Source: Marinomonas sp. UCMA 3892 (GTDB lineage Bacteria; Pseudomonadota; Gammaproteobacteria; Pseudomonadales; Marinomonadaceae). From it: a stretch of DNA of 64,000 nt. The notes below the pieces were generated by a model that saw only the letters and a list, made by a program, of their open reading frames with translations, was not told the origin of the DNA and ran no database searches. Position numbers and translations under genes: made by a program. Location: contig NZ_PTXN01000010.1 of the NCBI RefSeq assembly GCF_012726345.1, positions 1 through 64,000 on the forward strand, given 5' to 3'. Positions 55,184-64,000 of the stretch are shown here, in pieces (within the stretch, counting starts at the first letter, position 1; the number at the start of each line of letters is the position of its first letter).

Positions 55184-56605
55184 TTAAGACGAACAACTCA
55201 CTTCTAATGACTTCCCCCACTCAGGCGCCCTTTGAGCAAGCGATTCCGATTCAGAGTGCTCACCAAAAGGGTGAGTAAGTACATTTAATAAACGACGAAA
55301 TGGTAAATAATCACCCTGTTCAGCCGCAACAATTGCCTCATGAGCTAAATAATTTCTTAAAATAAATTTCGGATTGACCGCAAGCATAGAAGCACTCGCT
55401 TGAGACCATAGCAACCCACCTTTATCCCGTGCAACCTCATAGCGCTCTAGCCAAGCCAACAGCCGCTCTCGATCAATTACTTCATCCAGTAAAAATGCGA
55501 ATTCACCTTGCTCATAGTGGCTTAATAAACGGAAAAACACTGTGTAATCCATTTTTTCAGCGGCCAATATTGTAAACAACGCTGGCAATAACTCATGCAC
55601 ATCTTGCGTAGAGGTTAATCCCATTTTACTCATCATCAATGAATCATAATGAGTCTGCAATTCTGGCTCATAACATTGCAAAATAGCGATAAGCTGATCG
55701 CGCTCAAGATGCTTTGAAAAACAGCGCATCAAACAATTTAAATTCCACAACCCCACACCTGGCTGTCGCGAAAACGCGTATCGCCCTTCATGATCAGAAT
55801 GATTGCAAACCCAATCAGGCTCATAATCTTCCATGAAACCATAGGGGCCATAATCAATCGTTTCACCTGTAAAAGAAAAATTATCCGTGTTCATTACACC
55901 ATGCTGAAAACCGATCGCCTGCCATTTAGCAATCATTCTAGCGGTACGTTTCACCACTTCTGTCAACATGCTTTCTAGAGGGCAATCCGTTGCCGAACAC
56001 TCTGGATAATAGTGTTCAAGGCAATATTCAATAAGCTGATCCAGCTCCGCTTGTTTACCTTGATAAAAGAAATATTCAAAGTGACCAAAACGAATGTGAC
56101 CCTGCGCCACTCTAAGTAGCATAGCGCCGGCCTCTGGCGTTTCTCGGTAAACCGCCTCTCGGCTATCATAAAGTGCTAAAGCGCGGGAAGAAGGCACTGA
56201 CAAAGCAGTCATCGCCTCACTCGCTAAGTACTCACGAATACAAGAACGCAAGACAGCACGACCATCACCACGTCGAGAATAAGGTGTCGGCCCTGCGCCT
56301 TTCATATGTAAATCATATAAAAGGCCATCTTGGCCACGAACCTCACCCAATAGTACACCACGCCCATCACCCAATTGAGGTGAAAAACCGCCAAACTGGT
56401 GACCTGCGTAGACCATGCTAAGACTATAAGGCAAAGCCTCTTCGCCACTCAAAATGCATTTGGTTTCAGTAGATTTGATATCAATAGACAGAAAAGAAGC
56501 GAGCGATTGGTTAAATTCAACCAATCGTTGCTCAATAAGTGGCTGGACAAGCGTTTTCGAAGAAAACGCTTGTCCCAAACTTGCAAAATGGTGTTCTAAA
56601 ATCAT
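55184..56605 (-). CDS. selO: Protein adenylyltransferase SelO (YdiU)
   Basis: A pseudokinase-fold enzyme that transfers AMP to protein residues and is linked to redox stress. GRGDGRAVLRSCIREYLASE (the inverted ATP-binding site), HGVMNTDNFS (metal site) and YGFMEDYEPDW are signature segments. The protein ends ...VSCSS, with a cysteine at the position where animal SelO carries selenocysteine. Length 473 (E. coli 478). It lies between gpsA and the RhlB-like gene on the same strand. Confidence 0.94.
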   Translation of the reverse strand: MILEHHFASLGQAFSSKTLVQPLIEQRLVEFNQSLASFLSIDIKSTETKCILSGEEALPYSLSMVYAGHQFGGFSPQLGDGRGVLLGEVRGQDGLLYDLHMKGAGPTPYSRRGDGRAVLRSCIREYLASEAMTALSVPSSRALALYDSREAVYRETPEAGAMLLRVAQGHIRFGHFEYFFYQGKQAELDQLIEYCLEHYYPECSATDCPLESMLTEVVKRTARMIAKWQAIGFQHGVMNTDNFSFTGETIDYGPYGFMEDYEPDWVCNHSDHEGRYAFSRQPGVGLWNLNCLMRCFSKHLERDQLIAILQCYEPELQTHYDSLMMSKMGLTSTQDVHELLPALFTILAAEKMDYTVFFRLLSHYEQGEFAFLLDEVIDRERLLAWLERYEVARDKGGLLWSQASASMLAVNPKFILRNYLAHEAIVAAEQGDYLPFRRLLNVLTHPFGEHSESESLAQRAPEWGKSLEVSCSS

Positions 56606-56633
56606 CTTATCTCACTTAAAAATTAAGCGATAT

Positions 56634-57992
56634 TTATAGAGATGTATCAACCATGTACTCACAGCGAATGCTCTCACCAACGACCCTTTCTATTTCAGGA
56701 ATCATGAAAGCATCATCTTCACTGGCAAAACTCACAGATTTACCAGTTTCCCCACCACGACCAGTACGGCCAATACGATGTACATAATCTTCAGGATCTT
56801 CTGGTAAAGAGTAGTTTACAACCAACTCAACGTTATCTACATGAATACCACGCCCAGCTACATCTGTTGCCACAAGTACTTGAATGATACCTTCCTTGAA
56901 GTTCGCTAAGGTTTTTACACGTTTATCTTGCGCAACTTCGCCTGATAATATCGCACAATTAATATTAGCTTTACGTAAACGCTCATAAAGATCACGTGTT
57001 TCATCACGGCGATTAGCAAAAATGATAGTCCGTTGACCGCCATTTTTTTCAATCAATTGTTGCAAGACAGGCCATTTTTGATCCGCTTCAACAGTATAAA
57101 TCACCTGATCGATGTTTTGATTTGTTGCTTCTTTTGGAACAACTGATACTTCTTTCGGAAAGTAAGTCCATTGTTGTGCTAGCGCCTGAATATCTTTCGG
57201 GAAAGTAGCACTAAACAACATGGTTTGTCGGGTTTCTTTATGTGGCGTCATGCGAATAATACTTTTCACATCCGGAATAAAACCCATCGACAACATCCGA
57301 TCAGCTTCATCCAACACCAAACACTCAACTTTACCTAATTGCACTTTGCGGCTGCGAGCAAAATCCAACAAACGACCAGGCGTAGCAACCAAAATATCAA
57401 CATTTTCTGTTTCTAATGCGATTTTCTGTTTTTCGTAACTCAAACCACCAACCAAAGTCACAACATTCAAATGGCAATTCGATGTTAGCTTTACCGCTTC
57501 ATCAGCAATCTGTATTGCCAATTCTCGAGTTGGGGCAATAATCAAACCTCGCGCAAAATTGTTCGCTCTTTTTTCTTCAAGAGGGTAATCAAGAAAGTCA
57601 CTGATCATCGCGATCAGGAAAGCGGCTGTTTTACCTGTACCTGTTTGTGCTTGACCAATAATGTCATAACCCAACAGAGTCATTGGCAAGGTTTCAGCTT
57701 GGATTTCACTGCAATATTCAAACCCCATTTCTGCAATAGACTTAATGACGCGATCCGGAAGATTTAAATCATGGAAGCGCATCTTGCCTTCAACTTCAGC
57801 AACCGGAAAATCTTCTATCGACCAAATTTTAGAGTTTGCATTCCCTGCAAGTTTTGTTTCATTATTCGATTGTGCATTCTCTCGAACGCTTGCAGAACTA
57901 TCATCATTACTTCTTGGACGCTTATTTGGGCGACGGGTACGTTTTGGTTTTGCTGTGGTTTCTGATGGTGCTTCTTGAGTTTGGTTTTCCAT
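56634..57992 (-). CDS. DEAD-box ATP-dependent RNA helicase (RhlB-like)
   Basis: A 452-residue helicase. The N-terminal 60 residues are basic and low in order (KRTRRPNKRPRSN), followed by the core with motif I AQTGTGKTA, motif II LDEADRML, motif III SAT and motif VI HRIGRTGRGG. The FHDLNLPDRVIKSIAEMGF Q-region start and the N-terminal extension fit pseudomonad RhlB, a degradosome helicase. RhlE and other DEAD-box paralogues cannot be excluded, so I leave the symbol empty. It is downstream of dinG. Confidence 0.85.
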   Translation of the reverse strand: MENQTQEAPSETTAKPKRTRRPNKRPRSNDDSSASVRENAQSNNETKLAGNANSKIWSIEDFPVAEVEGKMRFHDLNLPDRVIKSIAEMGFEYCSEIQAETLPMTLLGYDIIGQAQTGTGKTAAFLIAMISDFLDYPLEEKRANNFARGLIIAPTRELAIQIADEAVKLTSNCHLNVVTLVGGLSYEKQKIALETENVDILVATPGRLLDFARSRKVQLGKVECLVLDEADRMLSMGFIPDVKSIIRMTPHKETRQTMLFSATFPKDIQALAQQWTYFPKEVSVVPKEATNQNIDQVIYTVEADQKWPVLQQLIEKNGGQRTIIFANRRDETRDLYERLRKANINCAILSGEVAQDKRVKTLANFKEGIIQVLVATDVAGRGIHVDNVELVVNYSLPEDPEDYVHRIGRTGRGGETGKSVSFASEDDAFMIPEIERVVGESIRCEYMVDTSL

Positions 57993-58038
57993 ATTGGAAT
58001 CTATACGCTTCTATTGTGTTTTGAGGTTAATAATCTGT

Positions 58039-58080
58039 GCAAGGAGTGTACCTAATTGGTAAAGCTTTATCACCCCTTGC
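58039..58080 (-). terminator. Possible terminator hairpin after dinG
   Basis: On the minus strand, 10-base arms (58071-58080 and 58039-58048) pair with one G-U, around a 22-base loop. There is no U-run after it, so it could be a transcript-end stabiliser rather than an intrinsic terminator. Confidence 0.35.
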
Positions 58081-58100
58081 TTACGCTTTGTTGAAGCAAG

Positions 58101-60224
58101 CTACTGATACTTATACGGTGGCAAGCTATTAATTAATTGCGAACCATAACGTTTAGTCCGTAAACGCTTATCTAAAATATGTATTTCACCTGAGTCTTTT
58201 TCGCTTCTCAATAGCCGTCCTGTTGCCTGAACCAAGCGTAAAGAAGCATCTGGTATGGTAATTTCCATAAAGGGATTACCACCACGTTTTTGAATCCACT
58301 CTGCTAGCGTTGCTTCGACGGGATCATCTGGCACCGCAAAAGGAATTTTGGCAATGTACACACAAGTCAAATAATCACCTGGCAAATCTACACCTTCGGC
58401 AAAGCTAGCTAGACCTAGCAATAAACTGCCTTTCCCTTCATCAATACGAGATTTATGCGAATCCAAAATAACGCGCTTAGATTGCTCACCTTGCATCAAA
58501 AGTATTTCTTGTAATCCTACAGACACAGACTGAGCCACTTCCTCCATCTGTCGACGAGAAGAAAACAGTACTAAACTACCCTTTTCCGTGTTCACATGTT
58601 TATCTAAATAAGTAACAATTTCGGCTGTATGTTGCTCAACTCTATTTGGCTCATGCTCCATATCTGGCACAACCAAAAGCCCATTTTCTTGAAAATTAAA
58701 TGGACTTATCACCCGCAAGTATTCACTCTCACGAGGAACGCCAGAACGCATATTAAATCGATGAAATTGATTAAGCGCAGTTAACGTAGCAGAAGTCACA
58801 ACCGCCCCAAAACACTTATCCCATAATTGTTGCCTTAGGGTAATTGCAGCAAGAATAGGCGAGCCTCCCAATTCAATATCTTGCTCCATTCCTTGTCCAG
58901 ACAAAACTAACCAACGCGCATTAGGCGGAAAGTTCTGATCATCAACAGTAGAATACAAACGCCAAAGCCCAATACATTGCTCTAAGCGACCAAGAATAAC
59001 ACCTAAAATAGGCTGCCAAGTTTCCGCTGTTTCTGGAGTCACCCCCATTCCTTCATTTTGTTTAGTCTTTTTACATTCATCTTGGATACTTTCAATGTTG
59101 TTAAACAACTTTTGATAAGACGTTTGCAAACTATAAGCCAGTTGGCGTAATTCATCTGGAATTTGGCCAAACTCAAAACGGTGCTGATTATTTTCTTGAT
59201 CCAACCCCAAACCTTGAATATAAGGCGCTAAACCTTGCTGGGCATATTGGATAAAATTCACAATACTTTGTATTTGCTGCGGAATTTTCAGCAGCAGCTG
59301 ACCAGTCAAGCTAACATCATCTGTTAACTCTTGTTTCAAGTTAACTAGGTTTTTTTCCAATTGACGTAACCAAGTAATACTTTGCTGCAAACGAACTTCG
59401 TGACGGAAGTGCCCTATTGCTTTATCTGGAAGATGATGACCCTCATCAAAAATATAGATAGTTTCTTTTGGAGGTGTAAGTATTGCACCACCGCCCAATG
59501 ATAAATCCGCTAATACCAAATCGTGGTTGGCAACAATAACATCAGCCACTTCAATTTCAGCACGCGCTTTAAAAAATGGACAAGCCGAATAATTCGCACA
59601 ATTCCGATTGGTGCATTGCTGATGATCTGTTGTCAAACGTCGCCAGTCTTGGTCACGAACAATTCCAGCCCAATTGTCTTTATCACCGTCCCAATCGCCT
59701 TTTTGTAAAGCTGTATCCATTTCTTGATAAAGAACAGTATTAATATCATCGGAATGAAGATGCTGCTCGAAAAGTCCGACAAACATATCGTCCATTGCTT
59801 GCTCTTCTGAACTCAAAAAGCCCTCAAGATTATTTAAACACAAATAACGCCCTCGCCCTTTAGCAAGCGTGTACTTAAAAGTAAGCTCTGTATGTTCAAG
59901 CAAATCAGGCAATTCTTTATGCAAAATCTGCTCTTGAAGCGCGACAGTTGCAGTAGAAATAATTAATTTAAGACCACGCGCCTTCGCGATAGGAATCGCC
60001 GCAAGGCAATATGACAAAGTTTTACCCGTGCCTGTTCCTGCCTCAATTACGGCAACATGCTTTTCTTCAAGGCGCTCACCTTCCGAGCCTTGTTTAATGT
60101 TACCCAAGGTTCGGGCGATTGCACCAATCATTTGGCGCTGTCCAGCCCTTGGTTTATGGGACTTCGCATCCAAAGATGCTCGGTATGCAAGTTGAATCTG
60201 TTTTTTTAGTTCGTCTGAAAGCAT
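58101..60224 (-). CDS. dinG: ATP-dependent DNA helicase DinG
   Basis: A 707-residue XPD-like 5'-3' helicase of DNA repair. Walker A is EAGTGTGKTLS (about 61-71), Walker B is IFDEGHH, and the iron-sulfur cysteines are in LCLNN, CTNRNCANYSACPF. Motif VI is QATGRLLRS. Its promoter region, shared with lexA, carries two LexA boxes, so it is expected to be induced by DNA damage. Confidence 0.93.
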   Translation of the reverse strand: MLSDELKKQIQLAYRASLDAKSHKPRAGQRQMIGAIARTLGNIKQGSEGERLEEKHVAVIEAGTGTGKTLSYCLAAIPIAKARGLKLIISTATVALQEQILHKELPDLLEHTELTFKYTLAKGRGRYLCLNNLEGFLSSEEQAMDDMFVGLFEQHLHSDDINTVLYQEMDTALQKGDWDGDKDNWAGIVRDQDWRRLTTDHQQCTNRNCANYSACPFFKARAEIEVADVIVANHDLVLADLSLGGGAILTPPKETIYIFDEGHHLPDKAIGHFRHEVRLQQSITWLRQLEKNLVNLKQELTDDVSLTGQLLLKIPQQIQSIVNFIQYAQQGLAPYIQGLGLDQENNQHRFEFGQIPDELRQLAYSLQTSYQKLFNNIESIQDECKKTKQNEGMGVTPETAETWQPILGVILGRLEQCIGLWRLYSTVDDQNFPPNARWLVLSGQGMEQDIELGGSPILAAITLRQQLWDKCFGAVVTSATLTALNQFHRFNMRSGVPRESEYLRVISPFNFQENGLLVVPDMEHEPNRVEQHTAEIVTYLDKHVNTEKGSLVLFSSRRQMEEVAQSVSVGLQEILLMQGEQSKRVILDSHKSRIDEGKGSLLLGLASFAEGVDLPGDYLTCVYIAKIPFAVPDDPVEATLAEWIQKRGGNPFMEITIPDASLRLVQATGRLLRSEKDSGEIHILDKRLRTKRYGSQLINSLPPYKYQ

Positions 60225-60253
60225 TTATATCATTGAGTATAGTTAGGAATGCT

Positions 60254-60288
60254 GTATATAATAACAGTAACTGTATAAACAACCAGAT
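60254..60288. promoter_or_regulatory. Two SOS (LexA) boxes shared by divergent dinG and lexA
   Basis: Box 1 is CTGTATATAATAACAG (60254-60269) and box 2 is CTGTATAAACAACCAG (60273-60288), both matching CTG-N10-CAG and separated by 3 bp. On the minus strand a TTGTTT (60279-60284) and TATATA (60257-60262), 16 bp apart, make a plausible dinG promoter covered by both boxes. On the plus strand TATAAT (60259-60264) falls inside box 1 as a candidate lexA -10. Confidence 0.88.
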
Positions 60289-60293
60289 AACCT

Positions 60294-60917
60294 ATGATTA
60301 AATTAACCAAAAGACAATCTGACGTACTAGAAACCATTCGCGAATTTATTAGTGAAACAGGTTTCCCACCAACCAGAGCAGAAATAGCACGCCGGCTTGG
60401 GTTTAAATCCCCTAACGCCGCCGAAGAACATCTCAAAGCCTTATGCAAAAAAGGGGCTATAGAAATGTTGTCTGGCGCTTCAAGAGGAATACGCTTAGTG
60501 GACCGTGCATCAAATGATGACCCCACAGACAATCTTGGCTTACCCGTCATAGGCAAAGTTGCTGCAGGTTACCCTATTTTGGCACAAGAGAACATTGCTT
60601 CTCATGTGAACATACCTGCAAATATGTTCTCCCCACAAGCCGATTATTTCTTATCTGTCTCAGGCACCAGCATGAAAGACATAGGAATAATGGAAGGTGA
60701 TTTATTAGCAGTACATAAAACAACCACTGTGCGTAACGGCCAAATTGTTGTTGCTCGCATCGGTGACGAAGTAACCGTTAAGCGTTTTGAGCAAAAAGGC
60801 AGTATCGTTCGACTAATTCCCGAGAACGAAGAATTTAATGACATCATTGTCGACCTTGAGAGCGAAGAGTTTGCAATTGAAGGCCTGTCTGTCGGTGTGA
60901 TTCGCCAAGGACTTTAA
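60294..60917 (+). CDS. lexA: LexA repressor
   Basis: Represses SOS genes and cleaves itself when RecA is activated. The N-terminal winged helix (about 1-65, with [19 protein letters not shown]) binds the boxes. The cleavage bond is A91-G92 (KVAAGYPI), the catalytic serine is S126 (GTSMKD) and lysine K163 (TVKRF). Length 207. It is autoregulated by the two boxes upstream. A terminator follows. Confidence 0.97.
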   Translation: MIKLTKRQSDVLETIREFISETGFPPTRAEIARRLGFKSPNAAEEHLKALCKKGAIEMLSGASRGIRLVDRASNDDPTDNLGLPVIGKVAAGYPILAQENIASHVNIPANMFSPQADYFLSVSGTSMKDIGIMEGDLLAVHKTTTVRNGQIVVARIGDEVTVKRFEQKGSIVRLIPENEEFNDIIVDLESEEFAIEGLSVGVIRQGL

Positions 60918-60948
60918 GTGTCAATTGTAATATCTACATCCAGTTAAT

Positions 60949-60978
60949 AAAAAAGCGAAGCTTATGCTTCGCTTTTTT
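60949..60978. terminator. Bidirectional terminator after lexA
   Basis: Stem GCGAAGC (60955-60961) and GCTTCGC (60966-60972) with a TTAT loop, flanked by A-run (60949-60954) and T-run (60973-60978). It lies between lexA and the convergent minus-strand genes. Confidence 0.9.
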
Positions 60979-61012
60979 GTGCAAATCTACACATCACACC
61001 AACAGCACAGAC

Positions 61013-61279
61013 TTAATGCAGTATTTTAGGACGAAAATCTTCATCATCAAGATATTCTGAGTCTTCGTCAAAAAACGAATCATCCGAATAAACAAAATCA
61101 ATTCCCGCATGGAACATGCATTTTGCCAATTCGAAATAACGGTCCTTTAAATAAGATCGAGTATCATCCGGTATCTGCAATATTGCTAATGGAACGGTTT
61201 CCTCACCATCTTCACTGGCTGGACGCAGCACAATATCGCCATTATCCAGCTCAACAATTTCTAGGTAGGATTCTTTCAT
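61013..61279 (-). CDS. Acidic conserved hypothetical protein next to topA
   Basis: An 88-residue acidic protein, with a beta-like start (ESYLEIVELDNGDIVLRPAS) and a Asp/Glu-rich C-terminus (DDSFFDEDSEYLDDED). I do not recognise a function. Its start (ATG 61279, or TTG 61285) lies at the stop of the DUF6586 gene, so both are translated from the same transcript. The trio with topA resembles pseudomonad gene order. Confidence 0.7.
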   Translation of the reverse strand: MKESYLEIVELDNGDIVLRPASEDGEETVPLAILQIPDDTRSYLKDRYFELAKCMFHAGIDFVYSDDSFFDEDSEYLDDEDFRPKILH

Positions 61280-61281
61280 AT

Positions 61282-61752
61282 TCAATACTCTGATGACTCC
61301 TCTCTAAAACGTAACACCAACTCAACCAACTTGGTCAAATAGAAACTCACGGACGCACCCGCGTCACTTCCACGACCAATCAGATTGTCACTTTGTACCA
61401 CTGATGGCATAGAAGAACGGCATTCAAACTGAACCAAATACGCTTGATTCAACTGAGAAAACCAAGAATCTGTTCGCGAAGACAAGTCCGCCAACTCTGC
61501 CAATACAGGAATAACAATTTGCTTATCTTCTGACTCAGTCAATAACTTAACAACATCCAGCGACCCAGATAACGAATAAGCGGCAGTGACTTCTTTCAGC
61601 AAACCATTAAGAGCACTTCTTAACTGAAAAATAGCCGAGCTTTCCAGCCCGACTTTTAACCATGCCTCATCACTGTCTTGACTCTGCTTAATAAAACGTC
61701 TTGCCGTATCGAGTTTTTGATTGGTTAAGCTAGCTAAACTGGCTCCGCTCAT
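61282..61752 (-). CDS. DUF6586 family protein
   Basis: A 156-residue helical soluble protein. The [15 protein letters not shown] start and a [21 protein letters not shown] helix resemble the small proteins found behind topA in Pseudomonas and named DUF6586. Function unknown. It overlaps topA by 4 bp (ATGA). Confidence 0.7.
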   Translation of the reverse strand: MSGASLASLTNQKLDTARRFIKQSQDSDEAWLKVGLESSAIFQLRSALNGLLKEVTAAYSLSGSLDVVKLLTESEDKQIVIPVLAELADLSSRTDSWFSQLNQAYLVQFECRSSMPSVVQSDNLIGRGSDAGASVSFYLTKLVELVLRFREESSEY

Positions 61753-64000
61753 TTTTTCTTACCTTCCTCAATCACCCATTTAGAGCCGACATAAAATGCC
61801 TTCCAGCCTGTTGGCTTGCCTTCTTCTTCCGTCATGACATATTGCTCTTTCGTCTTACGGCTATATCGAATGATGGCTGGGCGACCTTCAGAATCTTTTT
61901 TAGGCGCTTTGGCAAAAAAATGATATTTAGGATCTATTTGATCCATATATGGAAGCAATTCTTCAACCAATGGGGCACGAGTTTCACGCTTGCGTGGGAA
62001 TTGACTGGCTGCTAAGAATAAACCCGTTGCGCCATCGCGAAGCACATAATGATCATCTACTTTTTGACAAGCAAGATCTGGCATTGGCACAGGATCCATC
62101 TTAGGTGGCGCAGCTTCGCCGTTCTTCAATAACTTACGAGTATTTTTACAGCCTTCATTAGTACAACCAAAATACTTACCAAAACGGCCCGTTTTCAGCT
62201 GCATTTCCGAACCACATTTATCACACTCTAATGTAGGACCATCATAACCTTTAATTTTAAAAGCACCTGTCTCGACTTCATAACCAGAACAAGCCGGATT
62301 ATTACCACAAACATGTAGTTTGCGATGCTCATCCATCAAATAGCTGTCCATGGCTGAACCACAGATTTTACAACGATGCTTATTGATTAGAGCCTTAGAT
62401 TCTCCCTCTTCGTCATCAACAGGAATCGCCTCATCACCACGGGTTAGATTAATCGTTGCTTTACAACGCTCTTTTGGTGGTAACGCATAACCAGAGCAGG
62501 ACATAAATACACCTGTACTGGCTGTACGAATCTGCATTGGACGAGAACAAGTTGGACATTCAACATCTGTCGGCGTTGGCTCATTTGGCATCATACCGCC
62601 ATCTGGCGACTCTGCTTTAGCAAGTACAGAACTAAAATCTTTATAGAAAGCATTAAGTGTCTTAATCCAGTCTTTATGCCCTTCAGCGATATCATCTAAC
62701 TGCTCTTCCATTTGTGCCGTAAAGCTAAAGTTCATCAAAGAACTAAAACTATCAACCAAACGTTCAGTTACTATATCGCCCATTTTTTCTGCATAAAAAC
62801 GACGATTTTCAACTCGCACATAACCACGATCTTGGATCGTAGAAATAATAGAAGCATAAGTTGAAGGACGACCTATACCACGTTTTTCAAGCTCTTTAAC
62901 CAAACTCGCTTCACTAAATCGAGCAACAGGCTTGGTAAAATGCTGTTCTGGCAATAACTCTTTAAGAGTCAGATATTCCCCTTTCCCAACATCTGGCAAA
63001 ATGTTGTCTTCACCTTTTTTCGCGACTGCCTGCATCGCGCGCGTGTAACCATCAAAACGTAAAATTCGGCCTTTCGCTTTGAATTCGTAATCGCCTGAAG
63101 TTACTGTGATTGTTGTCGAAGTATATTCGGCTGGTGTCATTTGACAGGCCATAAATTGACTACGGATCAAATCGTATAAACGATGGGCATCTTTTTCCAT
63201 ACCCTGTAAATCATCTACTCGAACATTCACATCAGATGGACGAATCGCTTCGTGAGCCTCTTGAGCACCTTCTTTACTGCTATATCGAATAGGTTCGGCT
63301 GGCAGATAGGCCTCGCCAAATTTAGAAAGGATATATCCTCTTAGCGCCTCTACAGCATCAACACTTAAGTTTGTCGAATCAGTACGCATGTAGGTAATGT
63401 AACCACCCTCATACAGACGCTGAGCCAGCATCATGGTCTTTTTAACGCCATACCCCAAACGAGTGCTAGCTGCTTGCTGAAGAGTAGATGTAATGAATGG
63501 AGCTGACGGCTTACTGCTAGTCGGCTTATCTTCACGGCTACTTACAAGGTATTTAGCATCATTTAAACGAGCTACGTGCTCATCTGACTGTGCTTTATTG
63601 ACTGGTCGATATTCTTTATCTTGGTATTTTGCTGCCTCGAATTTAATAACTTCTTTCGATGGCGTCGCAAGCATTGCGTCTAATTCCCAAAACTCATCAG
63701 GAACAAATGCACGAATTTCTTTTTCACGCTCAACAATCAAACGAACTGCAACAGACTGAACTCGCCCCGCAGACAAACCTCTCGCCACTTTTGACCAAAG
63801 TAGCGGCGACACCATAAAACCAACTACTCGATCCAAGAAACGACGAGCCTGTTGAGCGTTTACACGATCCATGTCTAATTCAGATGGGGTTTCAAACGCA
63901 GCTTTAATGGCTTTTTTTGTAATCTCGTTAAATACTACACGCTTATAGCGGCTATCATCGCCACCAATGGCTTCTCGTAAATGCCAAGCAATTGCCTCCC
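61749..64000 (-). CDS. topA: DNA topoisomerase I (5' end outside the window)
   Basis: Relaxes negative supercoils by cutting one strand. The visible part runs from the window edge (open in frame through [17 protein letters not shown]) to the stop. The active-site tyrosine is in [15 protein letters not shown]-terminal zinc fingers of the CxxC type follow ([24 protein letters not shown]), as in E. coli TopA. The Toprim domain is mostly upstream of the edge. DUF6586 overlaps its stop. Confidence 0.95.
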   Translation of the reverse strand, partial: EAIAWHLREAIGGDDSRYKRVVFNEITKKAIKAAFETPSELDMDRVNAQQARRFLDRVVGFMVSPLLWSKVARGLSAGRVQSVAVRLIVEREKEIRAFVPDEFWELDAMLATPSKEVIKFEAAKYQDKEYRPVNKAQSDEHVARLNDAKYLVSSREDKPTSSKPSAPFITSTLQQAASTRLGYGVKKTMMLAQRLYEGGYITYMRTDSTNLSVDAVEALRGYILSKFGEAYLPAEPIRYSSKEGAQEAHEAIRPSDVNVRVDDLQGMEKDAHRLYDLIRSQFMACQMTPAEYTSTTITVTSGDYEFKAKGRILRFDGYTRAMQAVAKKGEDNILPDVGKGEYLTLKELLPEQHFTKPVARFSEASLVKELEKRGIGRPSTYASIISTIQDRGYVRVENRRFYAEKMGDIVTERLVDSFSSLMNFSFTAQMEEQLDDIAEGHKDWIKTLNAFYKDFSSVLAKAESPDGGMMPNEPTPTDVECPTCSRPMQIRTASTGVFMSCSGYALPPKERCKATINLTRGDEAIPVDDEEGESKALINKHRCKICGSAMDSYLMDEHRKLHVCGNNPACSGYEVETGAFKIKGYDGPTLECDKCGSEMQLKTGRFGKYFGCTNEGCKNTRKLLKNGEAAPPKMDPVPMPDLACQKVDDHYVLRDGATGLFLAASQFPRKRETRAPLVEELLPYMDQIDPKYHFFAKAPKKDSEGRPAIIRYSRKTKEQYVMTEEEGKPTGWKAFYVGSKWVIEEGKKK

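Overview
The window is an ordinary chromosomal stretch from a moderately AT-rich marine gammaproteobacterium, most likely Oceanospirillales and close to Marinomonas. This rests on protein character and on gene order: comEC-exbB-exbD-lpxK-ycaR-ptp-murB, dapA-bamC-purC and yceD-rpmF-plsX-fabD-fabG-acpP-fabF follow the Pseudomonas/Oceanospirillum pattern. It is dense with housekeeping genes, mostly on the minus strand. I saw no tRNA, rRNA, CRISPR array, prophage or toxin-antitoxin module. The only clear mobile DNA is the 3' end of a group II intron at the left edge.

Layout. 1-587: intron remnant (maturase C-terminus plus RNA domains V-VI). 0.6-9 kb: MOSC protein, ABC-F protein YbiT, a lone cyclic-nucleotide-binding domain protein, a RidA-family protein, and a cobalamin pair (cobalamin adenosyltransferase and B12-dependent methionine synthase). 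9-17.6 kb: a large coiled-coil lipoprotein of unknown function, then yeaC-DUF2797-pepN, nadK-rhomboid protease and a PLP enzyme. 17.7-26 kb: YdiJ-type FAD/Fe-S dehydrogenase, spermidine-synthase-like protein, phosphoglucomutase, a FabH-like ketosynthase and a patatin. 26-35.2 kb: one long minus-strand envelope operon (comEC, exbB, exbD, lpxK, ycaR, ptp, murB, murI), a plus-strand DUF2062 gene, and lolF-lolD. 35.3-44.8 kb: dapA-bamC-purC, bcp, an aldo/keto reductase divergent from a LysR regulator, an AEC transporter, queF with an ABC-2 exporter pair, and a PA2817-like protein. 44.8-50.7 kb: the fatty-acid/phospholipid cluster with rpmF and yceD, and a divergent maf-type yceF. 50.7-60.2 kb: RssA-like patatin, DUF4892, alpha/beta hydrolase, sixA, DUF4389, gpsA, selO, an RhlB-like helicase and dinG. 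60.2-64 kb: lexA, two small genes and topA, which runs off the right edge.

Many genes converge on the cell envelope: lipid A (lpxK), peptidoglycan precursors (murB, murI, and dapA through diaminopimelate), lipoprotein sorting (lolDF), outer-membrane assembly (bamC), and fatty acid and phospholipid supply (fab genes, plsX, gpsA). dinG and lexA diverge from a shared region with two SOS boxes. The observations most worth a second look are the predicted envelope-spanning coiled-coil lipoprotein, a ComEC homologue that lacks its metallo-beta-lactamase domain, absences of kdsB and fabH from otherwise standard clusters, a single-permease LolDF arrangement, and a 62-bp inverted repeat in the pgm leader. 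I found no convincing wholly new multi-gene system.
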